A DNA stretch of 32,022 nucleotides from assembly GCA_016191015.1 (NCBI GenBank), contig JACPPM010000135.1, positions 1 to 32,022 on the forward strand. Direction: 5' to 3'. Origin of the DNA: Acidobacteriota bacterium (GTDB taxonomy: Bacteria > Acidobacteriota > CAIWXX01). The notes under the pieces were generated by a model. It was not told the origin of the DNA. It was given only the letters and a program-made list of their open reading frames with translations, and searched no databases. Positions within the stretch are counted from its first letter, which is position 1. Each line of letters opens with the position of its first letter. Positions 7,872 to 15,493 of the stretch are shown piece by piece. The position numbers and the translations under genes were made by a program.

Positions 7872-8419
7872 TGGGGTCGATCAAAGGGCGAATCGCGAGG
7901 GTGCGGGTACCCGCCGGGGGCATCGTCGCACTCGCCGTCGTCCTCTTCGCGCACCCGACGCGCCTGTCCATGCTGTCTGGGATCGCGGTGACGCTGGCCG
8001 GGGAGGCGGTTCGCATCTGGGCCTCTGGCTACATCCGGAAGAACACCCGTCTGGCCACGGACGGCCCCTATGGCTACACCCGCAATCCGCTCTACGTCGG
8101 CAATCTGCTCATCGGCCTCGGTGTCGTCATCGCAGCCGGGAATCCGTGGATGGCTCTCCTCTTCGCTCTCTATTATGCCGTTTGCTACGGCGCAACGATT
8201 CGATGCGAATCCGAGGTTCTGGCGCGCCTATTCGGAGACGAGTTCGAGAGGTACCGCACAGAAGTACCAGGGTTCTTTCCGCGGCTGAGGGCTACGGGAG
8301 AGAGTGGAGGCGGGTTCGATCGACGCCTCATCTGGCAAAACCGCGAGTACCGGGCGATCGCCGCGGTGGTCGCCGTTTATTGTCTCATCGCCCTCCGTTC
8401 TCTCCTGCGCTGGCCGTGA
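7871..8419 (+). CDS. ICMT/PEMT-like membrane methyltransferase
   Basis: This 182-residue membrane protein resembles isoprenylcysteine carboxyl methyltransferase and related small phospholipid or isoprenoid methyltransferases. The signature is clear: GPYGYTRNPLYVGN (residues about 65-80), then an acidic stretch and LFGDEFERYRTEVPGFFPRL. There are several hydrophobic segments, including one near the C-terminus. The ATG at 7871 overlaps the previous stop; a GTG at 7868 is also possible. Bacteria generally lack prenylated CAAX proteins, so the true acceptor is unknown; the operon suggests an envelope lipid or lipid-linked glycan. Confidence 0.83.
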   Translation: MGSIKGRIARVRVPAGGIVALAVVLFAHPTRLSMLSGIAVTLAGEAVRIWASGYIRKNTRLATDGPYGYTRNPLYVGNLLIGLGVVIAAGNPWMALLFALYYAVCYGATIRCESEVLARLFGDEFERYRTEVPGFFPRLRATGESGGGFDRRLIWQNREYRAIAAVVAVYCLIALRSLLRWP

Positions 8420-9216
8420 GTCGCTCGACCATGATCCCGTCCCTGCTCGCCTGCGCACTCCTCTCGGCCGCAGCACTTCAGGGAAACGAACTGCCCGGAG
8501 GACTGAGGGTCTATGAGAAGGAGGAGCTGGTCTATTCGCTGAGCTGGTGGATTCTGGGAGCGGGTGAGGCTGCACTCACGCTCGACCCCACAGCAAGCTA
8601 CGGTCCCAGACCCTCCCTGCATCTGACCTACATCGTCAAAAGCGGCGGACTGGCCGGGAAGTTCTTCAAGGTGAATGACCGGATCGATTCTTATCTGGAC
8701 CCGACTACTGGCTGTTCGATGGCGATCGAGAAACGCCTGCAGGAAGGAAAACGTGTCGAGGACCGACTCGTCGAATTCGATTATGCGAGCGGCCGGGCGA
8801 AGACGACGAAGTATGAGACCGCGAGCGGAAGCATCCGAAACCCGGTCGACATCACCACGACGGCAATCAGTGGATGCCTCAACGACATTCTCGCCGCGCT
8901 GTATGCGATCAGGTCACACGCACCTCTTGTCCCCGGAAGCTCGTTCGAAGTCCCCACGTTCGACCGCGGCGAAGCCTATTCGATGACCGTGCAGGTGCTC
9001 AAGAAGGAAAGCATCTCTATCAGACTCGGCCGATTTGACACCTTCGTCGTCGAACCGCAACCGAGGTTCGGTGGCGCCTTCCAGAAAAAGGGCAAGCTGA
9101 GGATCTGGCTTCAGGACGCGCCCGCCCGACTTCCGGTGCTCATCAAAAGCGAAGCGGCGGTCGGCAGCGTGAAGGCAGAGCTCAAGCGGATCGTTCGCAC
9201 CGGGCCCGTCATGTAA
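8416..9216 (+). CDS. DUF3108 secreted protein
   Basis: The 266-residue product begins with a short signal peptide (about 1-21, ending in ...ALQG), followed by a beta-rich DUF3108-type domain starting with Y-E-K-E-E-L-V-Y-S-L-S-W and G-A-G-E-A near 40-55. The family is periplasmic or envelope-associated and has no established activity. The GTG at 8416 overlaps the upstream stop (GTGA); an ATG at 8431 is an alternative that keeps the signal peptide. Its place at the end of a heptose/LPS operon suggests an envelope role. Confidence 0.82.
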   Translation: MSRSTMIPSLLACALLSAAALQGNELPGGLRVYEKEELVYSLSWWILGAGEAALTLDPTASYGPRPSLHLTYIVKSGGLAGKFFKVNDRIDSYLDPTTGCSMAIEKRLQEGKRVEDRLVEFDYASGRAKTTKYETASGSIRNPVDITTTAISGCLNDILAALYAIRSHAPLVPGSSFEVPTFDRGEAYSMTVQVLKKESISIRLGRFDTFVVEPQPRFGGAFQKKGKLRIWLQDAPARLPVLIKSEAAVGSVKAELKRIVRTGPVM

Positions 9217-9218
9217 CG

Positions 9219-9257
9219 GGCACCGCCCGCCGTGTGACGGACACGGCCCGCCGTGCC
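9219..9257. terminator. Hairpin between convergent operons
   Basis: Arms 9219-9235 (GGCACCGCCCGCCGTGT) and 9241-9257 can pair at 14 of 17 positions around a five-base loop. It fills the gap between the DUF3108 stop and the stop of the convergent DUF507 gene, so it may stop transcription from both sides. No strong T-run follows on either strand. Confidence 0.55.
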
Positions 9258-9258
9258 C

Positions 9259-9591
9259 CTACTCGGAGAACCGACGCAACCGCGAGACTTCCTCCTCGAA
9301 GTACTTCTTGTAGAGGATGTCCCACTCGCGGCTGCCTTCGATGATCGGCCGCTTGTGCGTTTCGATCTTTCTCTTTACGACTCGATCGATATCGTTGTCT
9401 CGCTTCATCTCATCATTGATAACCCGTACCACCGTCAGGCGGATCTCGTTCGGATCATCGTGAAACTCAACCAGATCATCCTCTGACAGGAACTTCGAGA
9501 TGACGTGGGAGAGGCGAGTTATCTTCTCTTTTGAAAGCTTCGTGCTGACGAATGGCAAATCGGGCGCGTGCATATGCAAATGTCCCAACAT
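9259..9591 (-). CDS. DUF507 family protein, second copy
   Basis: This 110-residue product is a second DUF507 protein directly downstream of the first. Its core begins at KLSKEKITRLSHVISKFL and is rich in charged helices. The ATG overlaps the upstream stop (TAATG). The first 18 or so residues (MLGHLHMHAPDLPFVST) precede the usual DUF507 start, so translation may begin later. The function of the family is not established. The likely arrangement is a two-gene operon from the promoter at 9900-9928. Confidence 0.78.
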   Translation of the reverse strand: MLGHLHMHAPDLPFVSTKLSKEKITRLSHVISKFLSEDDLVEFHDDPNEIRLTVVRVINDEMKRDNDIDRVVKRKIETHKRPIIEGSREWDILYKKYFEEEVSRLRRFSE

Positions 9592-9869
9592 TATAGAATC
9601 AGCTTCCGTTCGCGGACCAGCTTGTCCTTTACCATCTTGAACATGGTCTGGTACTCGACGTTACCTGTGCGAATCTCGTCCGAGTGCTTGTTGAGGATCT
9701 CACGAACCTCGTCATTGAGCCTATCTTCGATCTGCAGTTCGACCGTAATCGCCTCGGCAATGCGATCGATGACCCCTTCTCTGTCATCAACCTCGATCTT
9801 GCCCTCCTGGAGCAGGGTTCGAATAATGTGAAACGCCATCAGTTCGACCTGCTCTCGTGTCAATCGCAT
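9591..9869 (-). CDS. DUF507 family protein, first copy
   Basis: This 92-residue, mostly helical, charged protein begins MRLTREQVELMAFHI, the usual start of DUF507 proteins. A GAGAGGG ribosome-binding site lies about seven bases before the ATG. It is followed with a one-base overlap by a divergent second DUF507 copy. No enzymatic motif is visible and no function is known for the family. Tandem copies suggest a heterodimer or two related roles, which is only inference. Confidence 0.82.
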   Translation of the reverse strand: MRLTREQVELMAFHIIRTLLQEGKIEVDDREGVIDRIAEAITVELQIEDRLNDEVREILNKHSDEIRTGNVEYQTMFKMVKDKLVRERKLIL

Positions 9870-9899
9870 ATCTAAACCCTCTCATACGACAATCATTGA

Positions 9900-9928
9900 A
9901 TGCTAGCACGGTTCATGCCGCCTGGCAA
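9900..9928 (-). promoter_or_regulatory. Sigma70-type promoter for the DUF507 pair
   Basis: Read on the minus strand, a -35 box TTGCCA (9923-9928) and a -10 box TAGCAT (9900-9905) are 17 bases apart. The -10 box is 30 bases upstream of the DUF507 start at 9869. Spacing and position are ideal and both boxes are close to consensus. Confidence 0.6.
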
Positions 9929-10050
9929 CTGGATTGATTCCTGGTTGGGCAAAAAGAAGGCGAAAATCTGTGACATGCATCACAGCCGATGCAACTTCCG
10001 CTGCCTGGTGGCCGGGTGGCGTCGACGCGGTGCCAGGTAGGCGCTGGCCG

Positions 10051-10776
10051 CTAGACGTCTGCGCGGTACTTGCCGAGAAGGCTCCAGGCTCTCACCCGGA
10101 GCAGATCGTAGAGCATCCCGGCGGAGTCGCTGAATACCATGACGCGGCTGGCTGGTGAGTTGATCCAGCGGACCGGGACCTCGGTGATGCGGAATCCGCG
10201 CCTGCCGGCCAGGTAGAGGATCTCGACGTCGAACCCGAAGTCATCGATCCTGGCCAGGCCGAACAGCTCCCGCGCAACGGGGCCTCTGAAGAGTTTGAAT
10301 CCGCACTGAGTGTCGTGGATGCCTGACATCAACGTCACGCGGATGAGCAGATTGTAGGTCTTGCCCATGAGCTCGCGGAGGCGTGGTTGGTGCACTTCGA
10401 TGCGCGATCCCGGCAACGCTCGCGATCCGACCGCGATGTCACTGCCGTTGAGAATAGCTTTCTCGAGCACCTCGAGCTCCTCGATCGGCGTCGAAAGGTC
10501 CGCGTCCGAGAAGAGCACCAGATCGCCACGGGAGCCGGCCACGCCGTGCCTCACGGCCGCACCTTTACCTCTATTGCGGCCGAGGCTCATGAGACGGCAA
10601 TGCGGATGCAGGTGCGCGAGCTCGGCGGCCAGCCGCGCCGTGGCGTCCCGACTCCCGTCATCGACGACGATGATCTCGTATTCCCGGCCGCCGGCCGCGA
10701 AGTACTCGCTCACACGGGCGATCGTCGCTCCAAGTCGGCGCTCCTCGTTGTACGCCGGGATGACGCAGGAGATCAC
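10051..10776 (-). CDS. Family 2 glycosyltransferase, dolichyl-phosphate-glucose synthase type
   Basis: This 241-residue GT-A enzyme begins [16 protein letters not shown] and has the nucleotide-sugar motifs VVDDGS (near 37-42) and DADLSTP (91-97). The DTQCGFKLF segment (155-163) and the I-T-E-V-P-V-R-W ending are typical of the DPG synthase subgroup, which charges polyprenyl phosphate with a hexose. No membrane segments are obvious. The GTG start overlaps the upstream stop by four bases (GTGA), so it is coupled to the glycosyltransferase-methyltransferase gene. The sugar is not readable. Confidence 0.87.
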   Translation of the reverse strand: MISCVIPAYNEERRLGATIARVSEYFAAGGREYEIIVVDDGSRDATARLAAELAHLHPHCRLMSLGRNRGKGAAVRHGVAGSRGDLVLFSDADLSTPIEELEVLEKAILNGSDIAVGSRALPGSRIEVHQPRLRELMGKTYNLLIRVTLMSGIHDTQCGFKLFRGPVARELFGLARIDDFGFDVEILYLAGRRGFRITEVPVRWINSPASRVMVFSDSAGMLYDLLRVRAWSLLGKYRADV

Positions 10777-12167
10777 GACGCCGGTTTCTCACACACGGCG
10801 ATCAGGGACAGGCCGACGGGGAACCGCAGCAGGCGCTCGAACTTGAAGAGGAAGAGGAGCCTGTCGTAGAGGCGGACCTGGATCGGGGAAAGCGATGTCC
10901 GCCGGAAGATCTTGCCGTTCAGAAACCACCCGAAGATCCCGAGGAAATTGAAGGATTCGTGTCGCACCATGCGGAATCCCGCCTCCTGAACTCGGGCCGC
11001 CAGCGTCTTGCGGGTGTAGCGCCGGTGATGACCGATTGCCGAGTCGAGGGAGCAGTAGAGCGAGGGGTGGGATGGGACGAGGAGGATGAGCTTTCCACCC
11101 GGCTGCAAGGCGTCGCGAAGCCGTTGCAGAGCCCCCAGGTCGTCCTTGATGTGTTCGAGGACGTTGAGGCAGATGACGGTGTCGAGCTGTCCTCCGGCGA
11201 AGCGAGCCGGATCGAAACTCTCGAGGTCCAGCTCCTCGACACGACAGTTAGGCAGCGGGCCGAACTGTCGTTTCAGGATCTGGAGATGATCGGGATCCAC
11301 ATCCGAGGCGATCACGAGATCTTTCTTGAGGAAGTAGCGGGTGAGATTTCCCCTGCCCGACCCGACCTCGAGCAGCCTGTTGCCCGTGTCCTGCTGGATC
11401 CGTTCGAATATCCATCGGTTGAATCGTGTGGCCTTCTCGAGAGCTTCGAGATTCTTGGCGCCGGGATCGGGCGAGGCGGAAGAGAACAGGGAGAATCTGA
11501 CGATGTGCCATAGCGCCGAAAGGCCGTCCTTCCAGGTGATCTTCTTCCCTTCCTCGTAGGAACGCCCGTGGTACGAGATCGGCACCTCGTAGATCCGCAC
11601 CTTCATCTTCGCGATCTTCGCGGTGATCTCGGGCTCGAAGCCGAACCGCTTGCTCTGCACGTGGATCGACTGGATGATCTCACGCCTGAAGACTTTGTAG
11701 CAGGTCTCCATGTCGGTGAGGTTCAGGTTTGTCATCATGTTGGAGAAGAGTGTGAGCAGGCTGTTGCCGACGGTGTGCCAGAAGTACAAGACACGGCGCG
11801 GGCTACCCGTGAAACGCGACCCGTAGACCACATCGGCTTCTCCGTCGACGATCGGGGCGAGGAGTTTCGGGTAGTCCCTGGGATCGTATTCGAGATCGGC
11901 GTCCTGGATGATCACGAGATCCCCGGCAGCCTCTTTGAAGCCCCGAGCGAGCGCGGCACCCTTCCCTTGGTTCTTCTCCTGGTAAATCACGCGGACTCCC
12001 GGCCGCCCCTCAACCTTGGTCCTTAGAATATCTCCGGTGCCATCGGTCGAGGAGTCGTCGACAAGCACGATCTCCTTGTCGACATCGACCTCCTCGACCC
12101 GCCGCAGGAGCTCGAGGATCGTCGTCCTCTCGTTATAGACCGGAATCACCACTGTCAGCAGCGCCAT
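10773..12167 (-). CDS. Glycosyltransferase family 2 fused to a SAM methyltransferase
   Basis: In this 464-residue protein, residues 1 to about 230 are a DPM1-like glycosyltransferase: [25 protein letters not shown] (89-96), DMETCYK (152-158). Residues about 250-464 are a class I methyltransferase with [11 protein letters not shown] (266-276), a later LNVLEH and [12 protein letters not shown]. It probably builds a lipid-linked glycan and methylates a related substrate. The ATG at 12167 starts exactly at the conserved core (MALLTVVIP). The frame stays open upstream into MITE copy C, so an automatic start call there would add a false N-terminus. Confidence 0.87.
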   Translation of the reverse strand: MALLTVVIPVYNERTTILELLRRVEEVDVDKEIVLVDDSSTDGTGDILRTKVEGRPGVRVIYQEKNQGKGAALARGFKEAAGDLVIIQDADLEYDPRDYPKLLAPIVDGEADVVYGSRFTGSPRRVLYFWHTVGNSLLTLFSNMMTNLNLTDMETCYKVFRREIIQSIHVQSKRFGFEPEITAKIAKMKVRIYEVPISYHGRSYEEGKKITWKDGLSALWHIVRFSLFSSASPDPGAKNLEALEKATRFNRWIFERIQQDTGNRLLEVGSGRGNLTRYFLKKDLVIASDVDPDHLQILKRQFGPLPNCRVEELDLESFDPARFAGGQLDTVICLNVLEHIKDDLGALQRLRDALQPGGKLILLVPSHPSLYCSLDSAIGHHRRYTRKTLAARVQEAGFRMVRHESFNFLGIFGWFLNGKIFRRTSLSPIQVRLYDRLLFLFKFERLLRFPVGLSLIAVCEKPAS

Positions 12168-12239
12168 GGCGCGGTAGAGTCTATTGGATACGGTCTCGGA
12201 TGGGCAAGTGGCACTTGACAACGTCGCCATGAACCACGC

Positions 12240-12452
12240 CAAGGCTACGGCAAAGTCCCGGAAACCGCAGATTTCACAGATTGACTCGCAGATGTCGCCG
12301 ATTGCTTCGCGCCGACCCGAGAGCGAGGTGCAAGTTGCTCGTCGGTTGAGTGCTGGAAGTATCTGCGTAATCTGCCCGCAAATCTGCGCCATCTGCGGTT
12401 TCGCACGGAACGGCCTCGCCCGAGTCGCCGCCTCGACTTTGCCGCAGCCCTG
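12240..12452 (+). mobile_element. MITE copy C, complete, 213 bp
   Basis: This copy has the same termini, inner repeats and length as copy B. It is flanked by a perfect 10-base direct repeat, TGAACCACGC at 12230-12239 and 12453-12462, a clear target-site duplication. The perfect repeat suggests a recent insertion. It lies between the glycosyltransferase-methyltransferase start and a promoter for the next gene. Confidence 0.92.
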
Positions 12453-12470
12453 TGAACCACGCGCGCTGGC

Positions 12471-12500
12471 TTGACGAGGCTACCTGCGGATTTCTATAGT
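12471..12500 (+). promoter_or_regulatory. Sigma70-type promoter upstream of the propeller gene
   Basis: TTGACG (12471-12476) and TATAGT (12495-12500) are separated by 18 bases, each one mismatch from consensus. The promoter begins 18 bases after the MITE end. It implies a leader of about 280 bases before the propeller gene. Confidence 0.6.
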
Positions 12501-12610
12501 CTGTACATGACCTCGCAATCAAATACCAGGTACCCGTGCAGAGCTAGCCCCACTGGGTGGGGTGGCGCCCGCTGGTGTCTAGGAGATTGAGTGTTGACAC
12601 GAATTGGCAA

Positions 12611-12632
12611 AACTCTCGAGCGAGCGAGAGTT
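12611..12632 (+). other. Perfect 8-bp stem-loop in the propeller gene leader
   Basis: AACTCTCG (12611-12618) pairs perfectly with CGAGAGTT (12625-12632) around a six-base loop. It lies inside the predicted leader RNA. A role as attenuator, protein-binding site or stability element cannot be told apart; no T-run follows. Confidence 0.45.
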
Positions 12633-12765
12633 GCGAGACTCCTGCCGGGAACGCGGGAAGGGAGGAGTGCAGGAACGGACCGGTTCTCCAAGACGCTCAG
12701 GGTGGCACGGAACGCTCACACGCTCCACGCTCTACGCTCTCACGCGCGGCGGAGACGCAACCTCC

Positions 12766-12793
12766 TTGGTTGCGGCTCCGACGCGTTAGGATG
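12766..12793 (+). repeat. 28-bp short repeat, copy 1
   Basis: This segment (TTGGTTGCGGCTCCG, one variable base, then CGCGTTAGGATG) recurs on the opposite strand at 31879-31906 with one mismatch. The preceding bases from 12751 form the opposite arm of a hairpin around it. Its last three bases are the ATG chosen as the start of the propeller gene. Confidence 0.7.
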
Positions 12794-15427
12794 AGGCCGG
12801 TGGAGCCAACCAATCGCTCCCGCCGCACCTCCACTCCCCGATTCGCTCCGATCGCCGCCGTTGCTCTCATCGGCTGCTGTCTCGGGGGACGGACGGGGTT
12901 CGCACTCGATCCCGAGAAGGCCGTCACCCAGTATGTGCACGACATCTGGAGCAAAGAGAACGGCCTCCCGCACAATACGATCGAGGATATCGTTCAGACT
13001 CCGGACGGGTATATCTGGATCGCGACACTCGGTGGTCTCGTGCGGTTTGACGGAGTGAAATTCACCGTTTTCAACGCCGGGAACACGAAGGGGTTCGTCA
13101 ATGATCGTGTCACGGCGCTGGCTGTGACTGAAGACGGTAGCCTCTGGTGCGGCACCGAAGAAGGCTCACTGCTCCGGCTTGAGGACGGAATTTTCACCAA
13201 CGTCGGGCCGCTGGGCGACACTGTCCCGATCCCGGTCTACGCCCTCCTCCCAAGCCGGGATGGGTCGCTTTGGGTTGGGACATACGGCGGAGGGCTTCGC
13301 CGCCTGAAGGATGGAAAATCCTCGGCGTACACGACCGAGGAAGGTCTGCCCAACGACATCGTTCTCTCGCTATACGAGGACGCCGAGGGCAGCCTATGGG
13401 CCGGCACGGACGGCGGCGGTCTTGTCAGGATCAAGGGCGGTGAGATGAGCGTGTACACGCGCCGGAATGGCCTATCGAGCGACTACGTGTACGCGATTTG
13501 TGGGGATCGGGATGGGAGTCTTTGGATCGGCACGTACGGCGGTGGTCTCGATCGCCTTCGAGATGGCAGCGTTGACGTCTACAGGGTCAAGGACGGCCTC
13601 TCCAGCGAGTTCATCTCCGCGTTGTACCCGGACCGGGACGGGAACCTGTGGATCGGCTCATACGGTGGAGGGCTGGACAGAATGAGGAATGGACGGTTTT
13701 CTTCCTACACGAAGAAGAACGGCCTCTCCAACAACATTGTGATTACGTTCTTCGAGGACGCGGGCGGCGGATTGTGGATCGGTACGCGCGGTGGCCTGGA
13801 GCGTCTGACGGGTGGTGCTTTCACGACCTACAGCACGGCTGAGGGGATGTCCGATGACACGGCACTCGCAGTCTACCAGGACCGTGAGGGCAGCATGTGG
13901 GTCGGCACGAGGGGCGGGCTGAACCGGTTGAAGGACGGGGCATTTACGACCTACACAACGGCGAACGGGCTTTCGATCGACACCGTCGCGGCCCTCAGCG
14001 AAGACCTGTCCGGTAACCTGTGGGTCGGCACATCGGGCGGCGGATTGAATCGCATGAGAAACGGCGTATTCACCACCCTCACGACGAAAGACGGCCTGCC
14101 CGACGACATCATCTGGACGGTCATGGCGGATCGAAGCAACAGAGTATGGATCGGCACTCCGTCGGGGCTTGCCGTGCTTGAGAATGGGAGCGTCAGGGTC
14201 TACACGGCAAAGGACGGCCTGACGAACGAGAGAGTGATGGCGCTTCACGAGGACCGCAGAGGCGATCTCTGGATAGGCACGGACGGCGGCGGGATTTGCA
14301 TCCTCCGGGAGGGTCATTTCACATCGTACACGATGAAGGACGGGCTGTCTGGGGACTACGTGTCGACCTTCTACGAGGATCGCGAGGGGACCCTGTGGAT
14401 CGGAACGTGGGGTGGGGGGCTGAGTCGATTCAAGGACGGGCGATTCACCACCTGCACCCTGAAACAGGGGCTCACCCAACCCATCATCCATCAGGTGATC
14501 GAGGACGACCGGGGGAGTTTCTGGATCCGGGGCAATGAGAGCATCGCCCGTGTCGACAGGAAGGAGCTCGAGGACTGCGCCGCGGGCAGTCGAGAGAACG
14601 TCAAGCTGGTGGCATACGGCAGGAAAGACGGAATCAAGAGGGAGGAGAGCGACGATGCCGCGTATCAACCTGCCGCTTGGAAAGATCGAGACGGCAGATT
14701 GTGGTTCGTCACGATCGAAGGGGTCGTGTCGGTCAATCCGGATGAGATCATCAGCAACGAGCGGCCTCCTACCGTCTACACGGAAAACCTGATCGCTGAC
14801 CACGAGACCTTCGTGCCAGCCAAGGCGATGCCCCTGCTCGTACCTCCCGGGACGAGAAGGTTCGAATTTCACTATACCGGACTCAGTCCGATCGGACCCG
14901 AGAAGATCCGTTTCAAGTTCAAGTTGGACGGACTCGACGACGATTGGACCGACGCTGGTACAGCCCGAGTTGCTTCGTACACACATCTGCCGCCTGGACC
15001 GTACGTTTTCCGCGTGATCGCGTGCAACAGCGACGGGATCTGGAACCGCGAAGGCGCGTCCCTGAGCTTTCGCGTGCTGCCGTACTTTTTCCAGACCCGA
15101 TGGTTCTACGGGGGGTGCGGTGTCTTTTTGCTCCTTCTAGGCCCAGGCATCCACCTGTTCCGTGTCCGGCATCTGAGAGCCCGCCAGAAGCAACTGGCCT
15201 CCCAGGTCGAGGCGGCCATGAGCCAGATCAGGGTGTTGAAGGGGCTGCTGCCTATCTGCGCATCGTGCAAGCGCATTCGCGATGATGCGGGATACTGGAA
15301 CCAGATGGAGGTTTACGTCCGGGACCACTCAGAGGCTGAGTTCAGCCACGGCATCTGCCCCGATTGCATGGAGAGGCTCTACCCAGGTTACAGCGGGAAG
15401 AACCACGACAACTCAGTGGACGGGTAG
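12791..15427 (+). CDS. Two-component-type propeller sensor protein with Y_Y_Y domain and CxxC tail, no kinase
   Basis: The 878-residue protein has a signal peptide or anchor (about 15-39) and then about fifteen Reg_prop beta-propeller repeats of the form D-G-S-L-W-I-G-T-x-G-G-G-L, covering about 45-640. A Y_Y_Y domain follows (about 695-760), then one transmembrane helix (near 770-790) and a short coiled coil. This is the extracellular and linker layout of hybrid two-component sensors. A histidine kinase, receiver or output domain should come next; instead the protein ends with about 60 residues holding C823-A-S-C826 and C856-P-D-C859, a likely metal-binding pair. The ATG at 12791 is chosen because the signal peptide starts there; GTG at 12800 is possible. 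Function: probably extracellular ligand sensing with an unknown partner. Confidence 0.87.
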   Translation: MRPVEPTNRSRRTSTPRFAPIAAVALIGCCLGGRTGFALDPEKAVTQYVHDIWSKENGLPHNTIEDIVQTPDGYIWIATLGGLVRFDGVKFTVFNAGNTKGFVNDRVTALAVTEDGSLWCGTEEGSLLRLEDGIFTNVGPLGDTVPIPVYALLPSRDGSLWVGTYGGGLRRLKDGKSSAYTTEEGLPNDIVLSLYEDAEGSLWAGTDGGGLVRIKGGEMSVYTRRNGLSSDYVYAICGDRDGSLWIGTYGGGLDRLRDGSVDVYRVKDGLSSEFISALYPDRDGNLWIGSYGGGLDRMRNGRFSSYTKKNGLSNNIVITFFEDAGGGLWIGTRGGLERLTGGAFTTYSTAEGMSDDTALAVYQDREGSMWVGTRGGLNRLKDGAFTTYTTANGLSIDTVAALSEDLSGNLWVGTSGGGLNRMRNGVFTTLTTKDGLPDDIIWTVMADRSNRVWIGTPSGLAVLENGSVRVYTAKDGLTNERVMALHEDRRGDLWIGTDGGGICILREGHFTSYTMKDGLSGDYVSTFYEDREGTLWIGTWGGGLSRFKDGRFTTCTLKQGLTQPIIHQVIEDDRGSFWIRGNESIARVDRKELEDCAAGSRENVKLVAYGRKDGIKREESDDAAYQPAAWKDRDGRLWFVTIEGVVSVNPDEIISNERPPTVYTENLIADHETFVPAKAMPLLVPPGTRRFEFHYTGLSPIGPEKIRFKFKLDGLDDDWTDAGTARVASYTHLPPGPYVFRVIACNSDGIWNREGASLSFRVLPYFFQTRWFYGGCGVFLLLLGPGIHLFRVRHLRARQKQLASQVEAAMSQIRVLKGLLPICASCKRIRDDAGYWNQMEVYVRDHSEAEFSHGICPDCMERLYPGYSGKNHDNSVDG

Positions 15428-15493
15428 GGCCGCCGCATGACTCCTCCCCACCACTTCCAGACCGCCTCCACGACGGCGACCGGGCGGATTCGA

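Larger units (their letters stand above)
12168..12790. other. Intergenic stretch with MITE, promoter and leader structures
   Basis: This gap between divergent genes contains MITE copy C (12240-12452), a strong plus-strand promoter (12471-12500), hairpins at 12548-12562 (CCCCAC/GTGGGG) and 12611-12632, a short series of CACGCTC/TACGCTC units near 12720-12750, and the hairpin-forming short repeat that ends at the start codon of the propeller gene. No protein-coding frame with recognisable features was found. Confidence 0.6.

Noticed and set aside
7741-8415. Upstream part of the long frame containing the DUF3108 gene
   Set aside because: It overlaps the GT9 and ICMT-like genes in another frame; the signal peptide begins at 8416-8431.
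12168-12392. N-terminal extension of the glycosyltransferase-methyltransferase upstream of 12167
   Set aside because: The extra residues are encoded by MITE copy C and its flank; the conserved glycosyltransferase core begins at 12167.
13658-14986. Long minus-strand open frame opposite the propeller gene
   Set aside because: Its repetitive composition mirrors the plus-strand propeller repeats; no independent support.
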